Positions 57,228-64,000 of a stretch of DNA of 64,000 nt are shown here, in pieces. Source of the stretch: Beroe forskalii (lineage: Eukaryota > Ctenophora > Nuda > Beroida > Beroidae). Numbering within the stretch: position 1 is the first letter of the stretch; each line of letters opens with the position of its first letter. The stretch is taken from contig WFMF01000469.1 of the NCBI GenBank assembly GCA_011033025.1, positions 62,001-126,000 of the forward strand, written 5' to 3'. The translations under genes and the position numbers were made by a program. Under the pieces are notes generated by a model that searched no databases, was not told where the DNA came from, and was given only the letters and a program-made list of their open reading frames with translations.

Positions 57228-57799
57228 CATAGCTGCCGACTCTTCAAAATCTTTTGGGAGGGCACTTTTTTGCCCCATTCGGGAGGGCAAATAGCGTTGA
57301 AGGGAGGGCAATTTCTGTGGGTGTATTTGAGAAAATATATGGCGACCTTTTTTTTTTTTTTTTTTTGAACGTCGCCTAAAAAATGAATCCGAGATAGTGC
57401 TTATTAGGTAAATTTTCACATTTGTAGGTAAATTTTCAGAATTTTAGGTAAATTTTTAGATTTTTCGGTGAATTATACATAAATTTTAAGGATGTTAAGT
57501 AGGTAAATTTTCAAAATTGATTCGAGATAGTGCTTGATAGGTAAATTTTCAAAATTGATCCGAGATAGTGCTTGGTAGGTAAATTTTCAAAAAATGGCGA
57601 CCTTTTTTTTAGGGAACGACTAAAAATGTGATCCGAGATAGTGCATATTAGGTAAATTTTCAGAATTGTGAGTAAATTATCAGAATTTTAGGTAAATTTT
57701 CAGATTTGCCCTCCAAAAAGGTGGGCAAGGTCCGAAAGGAGGGCAAATGGAGGGCATGGGAGGGCGCCCTCCCAAAAGGAGGGCAGTTCGGCAGCTATG
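57228..57799. mobile_element. hAT-type MITE with perfect 8-bp target duplication
   Basis: Starts CATAGCTGCCGACTC; inverted end CATAGCTGCCGAACTGCCC. CTATACCC is directly repeated on both sides (57220-57227 and 57800-57807). Internally GGAGGGCA phrases stand near both ends, and about four copies of GAGATAGTGC(T/A) followed by AGGTAAATTTTCA fill the middle. No transposase. Confidence 0.85.
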
Positions 57800-57807
57800 C
57801 TATACCC

Positions 57808-58167
57808 CTAGAAAAAGGTCTTCCTTCTTAATTCTTAAACCGACCCACCATGTGATGCCACATCATATAGCGATGTACAATGTACATTGTGATGTCACAA
57901 CTCACATCATAGCATCATCCCATCATGAGAAGAATGGTGGTATGTGTAAACGTTAGCAGTCATTAGTTTTAATCTACAGTCTACCGTTCAGAATAAATTG
58001 TGATCTGTTTAATTTACAGCGTTTTTCAGGGAGCATTTTTGAAGAGATCTCCAGATCAAAACGCTCAATATCCATAGAGAAACTGCCTGATCCAGCTCAC
58101 TTTTTATCGAATAACAATACCTCACTGTTATAATCCTATATTATGTATTCTCCCCAGCCCCAAAACG
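57808..58167. other. Gene-free spacer between two hAT-type elements
   Basis: AT-rich with no recognised feature apart from the target duplication of the next element at its right edge. Confidence 0.4.
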
Positions 58168-59199
58168 CAGGGCTGGATCCAGGGCGGAAAAAGTGGGGGG
58201 GTTGTAAATTTCGGCGAGGGAGGTGGCGCGCAGCGCCGCCGAGGGAGCTATGGCAGGGGTCTGGGGGTGCAGCCCCCAGCGGGGTCCAGGGGCGGAGCCC
58301 CTGGTGGGGGGTTAGGGGGCGAAGCCCCTGGAAATTTTTTCAGAAAATGAAGTCATTTTGCTAAAATCTCCTTCATATTTTTCCATAGAAACCTGGGAAT
58401 TTAGACTTTCAGTAATAGACAATATGAGCTAAATTAGGATTCAGGAAACACCTCACATTCATGATTTTTCATATTTCCTCTGAGACTCATTTTATTGTTT
58501 TGTGGTCCGCTCACTTCAGTCGCAAAATTGGAAAATGACCACAAATGAATGCGAATTGCAAGGTATATCAGTACTATGCGATTTATAGTCTTAGGTCCTA
58601 ACTGATTTTTCTGAGCACTGCAAGCGGAAATTTTGAAAGTTCCACATCGAACACCACTAAGGACTACCAATTTAGCCACATAGATGATAATGAATCACAA
58701 CATAACAGCCCGCTGCAGACGATAATTTTCAGTGTTTTAGATCCCTGACTGAGTGTCTGACTGTTTCTACACCAGTTGTGTAACAGCTCGCAACAGCTCA
58801 CCGCAATCAAAATTTTCATGGGTTTTTTGCATTTGAATCTACCTCCAAAGTCAATTTGGTGCCGGCTGTTTCGGACTGGCTCTGTCTTGACCAGTGCAGA
58901 AAGCAGTTGTTTAAAATAATTTGATCAAAACAGGCCACCGCAGGTGAAAATTTTAAGGTTTTTTTGCATCCAAATATTGAAAATTATGTGTTTGAAACTG
59001 AAAACTTGCTAACTGGGGTTAGAACTGGCTAAAGAATAATCAAGTCAATGAACTCTCTCTGTACATAAAACATAACAAATATTACAACCCCAACAACCCC
59101 ACTCTAAAACCAACAACCCCACAACCCCACTACAACCCCACTCGAGAAAAAGTGGGGGGGTTGCAACCCCCCCAAAACCCCATTGTAGATCCACCCCTG
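58168..59199. mobile_element. hAT-type non-autonomous element with perfect 8-bp target duplication
   Basis: Left end CAGGGCTGGATCCAGGGC; right end inverted CAGGGGTGGATCTACAATGG. CCAAAACG is directly repeated at 58160-58167 and 59200-59207. The GC-rich left part carries GGGGTGCAGCCCC and GGGGCGGAGCCCCTGG, like the element at 10455-10843, and the right part has ACAACCCCACT repeats. No transposase frame is seen in the 1,032 bp. Confidence 0.9.
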
Positions 59200-60544
59200 C
59201 CAAAACGTACCTGAGCTCATTAAAACTCCCCTGATGGTCTCTTAGAATTCTTTAGTCTCCTTCATTAGCCCCTTTAATCACAGAACCACAATACACCCAA
59301 TCTCCTACACACCCATATCAACATAGTAGATATCTCCCCTTACTCAAATATAACTCAGATATAACACAGGGATATCTATTATCTACGGGTAAGGGCTAGT
59401 GGAATTCTCTTCTGTGGTCTATAGATTAAACTATAATATGACAGAGAAAAAGTTTTCCCGGTGAACTATTTCCTGCCAGAATATAAAAATAGAGCTGCCT
59501 GAATTAAAACATAACTCAGAGCAAGGTAACTCCTGAAGGTATAGCAGCTCTGATAGACTCCGGCTGTCTGACAGATAGTGCCAAGGATTAAACCTTCATT
59601 ACTTTAATACAGCGCCCGGATAATGATTGCTCCTGTCTCCTACATTAAAATATTATAGGGGACCCCGCCCTCCCAATATAACAATACAATGTCACACCGC
59701 GGAATGGTCTATATAATGATAATTATATAACATAATTAAAGTATTAAAATATATGGAATAGTGCGGGGGTTAAATCCGTAGAATATTGTGGTGCTGTGTG
59801 GACTCTGCCATATATTGTAAGGAATTCTATGGGCATCAAAATAGATCACTAGGTTTTAGTCACAAAATGGTTGTTCAATAATTCATATATTGACACAGAA
59901 TAATGTGTTATTAATTCGACACAGGAATAGCCGGATATAAGCCTGCTCTTTAAAAATATTATATCCCTTACATCCCACACAGCTAACACTGTTTAGTGTT
60001 TAAAATATGCTGTTATTACTTCATTATACAGCAGCACAGAGGTACTTACTTACCTACAGTTAGCCTGGAATAAAGATAAAACAATCAAGTTCTAGAATCT
60101 AGCTGCTATGAAATTATGTTTCCTACTCGAATTTACGATTTAAAGGTTCATTTTCAAAGACAAGATAGCTAAGTCAGACTTCTGTCCCCGTTGATAATTG
60201 AAAATCCCTGATCCTTAAGTTTCGGTACCGAAAAGGTTGCCAGGAAGTGTCTAGTGTCTACAGTTGATCCAAGATAATATTATAGCCAAGATAATATAGT
60301 AAATATTGAAGTCTGTTGCTGTGTCAGAACTTATCCTTTATCTTACCTTCCAAATTCCCATACATAAACTGTTGTCAAAAGAGGGTAGTTATGATTCTAA
60401 CAGAGCTGAACAAGATTGCCACGTCAAAACGTCAAGACCTAGACTTCTCCTAATTTCCTATTTCATTTGATCGCTGGGAACTTTTTCCCAGTTCCAAATT
60501 TGGTGAAAAATCTGTTCAAAACGTCTAAGACTTGATGAGTCAAA
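59200..60544. other. Gene-free stretch
   Basis: AT-rich. On the minus strand short pieces bordered by AG and GTAAGT occur at about 60053-60070 and 60345-60370; they might be tiny exons of the minus-strand gene, but I cannot support them. Confidence 0.3.
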
Positions 60545-61264
60545 CCCGCTCTATCTGATAAGAATGGTCACGTGCACAAATAAACCAGAATCTAAATAGC
60601 CTTTCTGCCTTAACCATGGTTACGAATATATAACTGTGTCAGACACTAATATGGGACCCGCCATACTCACAGTCTTATGTCAGCTAAGCAATGCCTAACT
60701 ATGGGCAAAAGTGACAATCTAATAAGCTAATACTAATAACTAAGCTCATCAGTGCTTTTATCAGGGGTCAGGGGGTAGTCAAACCAAACTACCTTGATCC
60801 TTGTCAAAGAGTTTTTATTAAGTTTCTCGATGAAATACACATGATTATGTGCTGCTTTTGATAAGCCCTGAGTGGTGATTGTTGAAATTTAGATCCACAA
60901 ATTGCCCGCTCTATCTGATAAGAATGGTCACGTGCACAAATAAACCAGAATCTAAATAGCCTTTCTGCCTTAACCATGGTTACGAATATATAACTGTGTC
61001 AGACACTAATATGGGACCCGCCATACTCACAGTCTTATGTCAGCTAAGCAATGCCTAACTATGGGCAAAAGTGACAATCTAATAAGCTAATACTAATAAC
61101 TAAGCTCATCAGTGCTTTTATCAGGGGTCAGGGGGTAGTCAAACCAAACTACCTTGATCCTTGTCAAAGAGTTTTTATTAAGTTTCTCGATGAAATACAC
61201 ATGATTATGTGCTGCTTTTGATAAGCCCTGAGTGGTGATTGTTGAAATTTAGATCCACAAATTG
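60545..61264. repeat. Perfect 360-bp tandem duplication
   Basis: 60545-60904 and 60905-61264 are identical line for line, followed by five more matching bases (CCCGC). The unit includes GGTCACGTGCACAAATAAAC and ATTAAGTTTCTCGATGAAAT. Zero divergence means a very recent duplication or an assembly artefact. Confidence 0.95.
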
Positions 61265-61319
61265 CCCGCAATCAATCCTTCCTTACATTATAAATCATGC
61301 ATTTTTAAACTAAGGTATG

Positions 61320-61960
61320 AATGCTTTGGGAAGTGCTAATTTTCGGAAGCTCTTTGTAGACCTCCAAGGCCTTTGACCTTAAATGATTTGCTCTGAAGTC
61401 ATTTCAGACCAATCGTTGAGGGGTCACATTCTACAATCCCGCATTATTACGAATAAACAATGCTGATTTGAGCACCCATTTCAAACAGCTCTGAACCAGT
61501 AAACCATTAGGAAATCATGCAGTGTACATGGAATTTACAGTGAGAAGTGAGTGCCCTTCACCCATCATACACGACAAGGGAACATTTCACTTTTTCAGCA
61601 ATTTTGAATCATTTACCATTTTGCTTTGGGAAGACCTTGTAGACCTCCAAGGCCTTTGACCTACTAAATCTAAGATTTCTGTAACTTCTGAAGTCATTTC
61701 GAACCAATCGTTGAGGGCTCTACATTCTACAATCCCCGCATTATTACGAATAAAATCAAATTTGCTGATTTGAGCACCATTTTCAACAGCTCGTGTGAAC
61801 CAGTAAACCACTGCAGGAAATCACATGCAGTGTACATGGAATTTACAGTGAGAAGTGAGTGCCCTTCACCCATCATACACGACATGAACTTCTCTCCTTG
61901 TAGGAACATTTCACTTTTCAGCAACTTGTTAGACACACACGGACACATCATTTACCGCAT
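61320..61960. repeat. Diverged tandem duplication, ~310-bp unit
   Basis: GTAGACCTCCAAGGCCTTTG, CCAATCGTTGAGGG, CATTATTACGAATAAA and CAGTGTACATGGAATTTACA each occur twice in the same order (first copy ~61320-61600, second ~61622-61960) with indels between copies. Confidence 0.85.
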
Positions 61961-62847
61961 ATTCACATCTATCATAATATTTGAATTTTAAACCTGTATC
62001 ACGCATATCGTGCCACACGCCACAGCAACCTACCACATAATATCACGACACGCCATCCCTCACACCATCCTACACACTCCATCCCCCAAAATATCACTCC
62101 GCAGTCCACACTCCATCCCACATTCCCGCACAATATCACACCACACTCCATCCCTTAACAAAACATACTCTCCCTTCCTCTCCGCAACTCCCATGTGACA
62201 TCAACACACTCTGTATATGACAATCAAATGTACCTGCGGCACTTTACAAATATATACACACTTCTAGAAAATGACATGATATATATAATAAAATGTGTCA
62301 ATCAGGGCAAATGGGCACTTCAACGTCATCAATTCACCACTTTAAATCCTTGAACTGACGTTATTCTCAGTCGCATGTTTTACTTGTGCGTAACCTTTAC
62401 AAATCTGTCACTTGTCCACTTAAATTGCTCCGTGAAAGGAAGAAATTTAATATACACAGAAAAATATACCATGCTTTAGACGTTGTAATATTCCCGAATA
62501 CCGCCGGTATTAGAGATGTACTATACGTGGAGTTGTGAAGAAGAAAATGCTTTCCGGTTTCTAATATTGTAGTGTCACGATTCAGATTATTTACCGTATG
62601 CCAGAGATGTGCGGCAAGGAAAGAGATTATTGGTTTTCCTATTTCCTTCTTCAAAGTATGGCATAGAATGGTATAATAGATTCATATGAGAACTCCAATT
62701 TACATGGAAGAAAGCCATAGTTGTATGCGAATTTTGCTTTTCAAAAGCTTCCAAAAATTTGAAATATCTTCTATCAGCGCCCAGGAAAAAGGAAGAAAGT
62801 AAGAGTGGATCAGGGATAACTCAATACTTTACAGAAGTGGGAGGGGG
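61961..62847. other. Gene-free stretch
   Basis: C/A-rich CACACTCCATCCC-type repeats at 62020-62180, then AT-rich DNA. A CRE-bipartite motif copy lies at 62323-62366. No gene is supported. Confidence 0.4.
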
Positions 62848-63222
62848 TAACACCCGGGTTCCTGTTACGAGAAAACTCGCAAGAAAACTTACGAGAAATG
62901 TTTTCGCCGCAGTTCCTGTACAAAAATTTTCGCGAGAAAAACCACCTTTTTTCCTCGCGAGAATACTCGCGAGAAATTTGAACACGTTTTTTTGCACATT
63001 TTCCTCGCGAGAATTCTCGCAAGGAAAATACGAAAAAGGAATAATTGATTTTGGATGGAATGTTACACATAATAGGAATATCGAATTATGAGCGTCAATT
63101 ACGTCCAAGCAAAACAAAAAAAACTCGTGTACAGGAACTATGTTGATGAAAATCCTGATTTCTCGCAAGTTTTCTTGCAAGTTTTTTCGTGAGTTTTTCT
63201 CGTAACAGGAACCCGGGTGTTA
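62848..63222. mobile_element. TA-flanked foldback MITE with CTCGCGAGA motifs
   Basis: Left arm TAACACCCGGGTTCCTGTTA then CGAGAAAACTCGCAAGAAAA; right arm ends in TAACAGGAACCCGGGTGTTA. TA at both borders suggests a TA target duplication. Internal palindromes TTCGCGAGAA, CTCGCGAGAATA, ACTCGCGAGAAA and CTCGCGAGAATTCTCGC form a small cluster. Open frames on both strands merely read through the arms. Confidence 0.8.
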
Positions 63223-64000
63223 GAAAAATAAATATTTTAGGATTCTCTGAGAGGAGAGGCGGTCATATCGTGAATGGAAGGAGGGGACTCGATGGAGGAG
63301 AGGAGGGCGGTGTCATGTTACATTTTATGACGTCATAGCAAACACAGACTACAGCTGATAACACTATTCACTTCCCATGTTGATCTCAGTTCTTTGCAGA
63401 CAGTGAAGAATAATTCATATCACAGATCCACATATAGCAGCTAATTTTGTGATTCTTACATTCATTTTAAAGATAAGAGACGCATTAGAAGATACTACAA
63501 AAATTCGCAGATAATGGTATTATCTTGTCGACTTTCCTGGCTATATGATTCATTCAAGCTGGTGACTTAAATTTAGATAGTTTGGGTAAGGGATTGGTTA
63601 TGGAATACTCTTCTTTGTATGGGATACTCTTCTTTGGCCATACCCCATTTTGCTGATACAGAAAGCTTTTACAGAATCAAAAAAAGTAAAAGGGGTCAAG
63701 ACTTATGAAGCACCTTGAACACACTATTATGGAGCATTCACATTATTACAAAAGCAACTCGGGGATAGAGATTAGAGGGGGTTTGCAACTGCTGACAGAA
63801 GGTAGGGAAGGGGTCTGAAATGGTCAAGTATGCTGAGATAACACGTGGAAGCTCCCTGATATGTAATCAAAGTCTCATAACGAACATGTGTTATAATAAG
63901 CTCTATGTAACACAATATTAAGAAGAGCCTTGTATGTTACACTAATACCATGAGAAAATCAAAAATCAAATTACTTCTGTCATCTGTATATGTGTGACGT
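63223..64000. other. Gene-free right edge of the window
   Basis: AT-rich with no supported gene. TATGACGTCATAG at about 63327 is another CRE-like palindrome. Confidence 0.4.

Noticed and set aside
60050..60370. Tiny minus-strand exons (11 and 22 bp) with AG and GTAAGT borders as upstream GARNL3 exons
   Set aside because: Too short to carry a recognisable protein segment, and borders of this kind occur by chance; no RapGAP N-terminal sequence was found near them.

Overview
The window is nuclear DNA from an animal. Its genes are split by introns with GT-AG boundaries. One gene is a clear LSM14 (an animal P-body protein), and another combines a RapGAP domain with a CNH domain, the GARNL3 architecture. 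About 90% of the window is AT-rich non-coding DNA packed with foldback elements, MITE-like elements and tandem repeats. This fits an invertebrate such as a cnidarian, sponge or placozoan relative, but the sequence alone does not fix the phylum.

Layout. 1-5.1 kb: a six-exon plus-strand gene for an unrecognised protein of about 216 residues, with TA-flanked MITEs upstream and repeats in its introns. 5.1-22.4 kb: repeats only. These are a ~125-bp tandem array (6.8-7.7 kb), a perfect 44-bp palindrome (9.0 kb), a repeat island bounded by inverted GTCCAA-rich foldbacks (10.0-13.9 kb) that holds a hAT-like MITE and a 22-bp-period minisatellite, a LINE 5' relic, and a 3.4-kb element with ~0.9-kb inverted arms (16.6-20.0 kb). 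22.4-24.5 kb: a 5'-truncated, frameshifted CR1/L2/Jockey-like LINE. 25.6-27.1 kb: an intronless LSM14 reading frame. 29.0-32.9 kb: exon pieces of an acidic, helix-rich plus-strand protein that I do not recognise.

34.0-50.4 kb: minus-strand GARNL3-like gene. I traced 15 exon pieces with compatible phases, including one GC-AG intron. Its 5' exons lie beyond 50.4 kb and were not found. Its introns hold a 1.4-kb foldback made of opposed T-rich and A-rich arrays, a 354-bp tandem repeat, CG-rich foldbacks and a PIF/Harbinger-type MITE. 53.6-54.5 kb: an intronless plus-strand gene for a secreted aerolysin-like pore-forming protein with an N-terminal beta-trefoil-like lectin region. 57.2-63.2 kb: two hAT-type elements with perfect 8-bp target duplications, a perfect 360-bp tandem duplication, a second older tandem duplication, and a TA-flanked foldback carrying CTCGCGAGA motifs.

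The genes do not form a pathway. The signals I would follow up are: the bipartite CRE-containing motif scattered in both orientations over 45-62 kb, the intronless pore-former, the frame change and in-frame microduplication in the GARNL3 tail, the unrecognised 216-residue gene, and the strand-asymmetric A/T-rich foldback. Splice sites, element ends and copy counts were read by eye.
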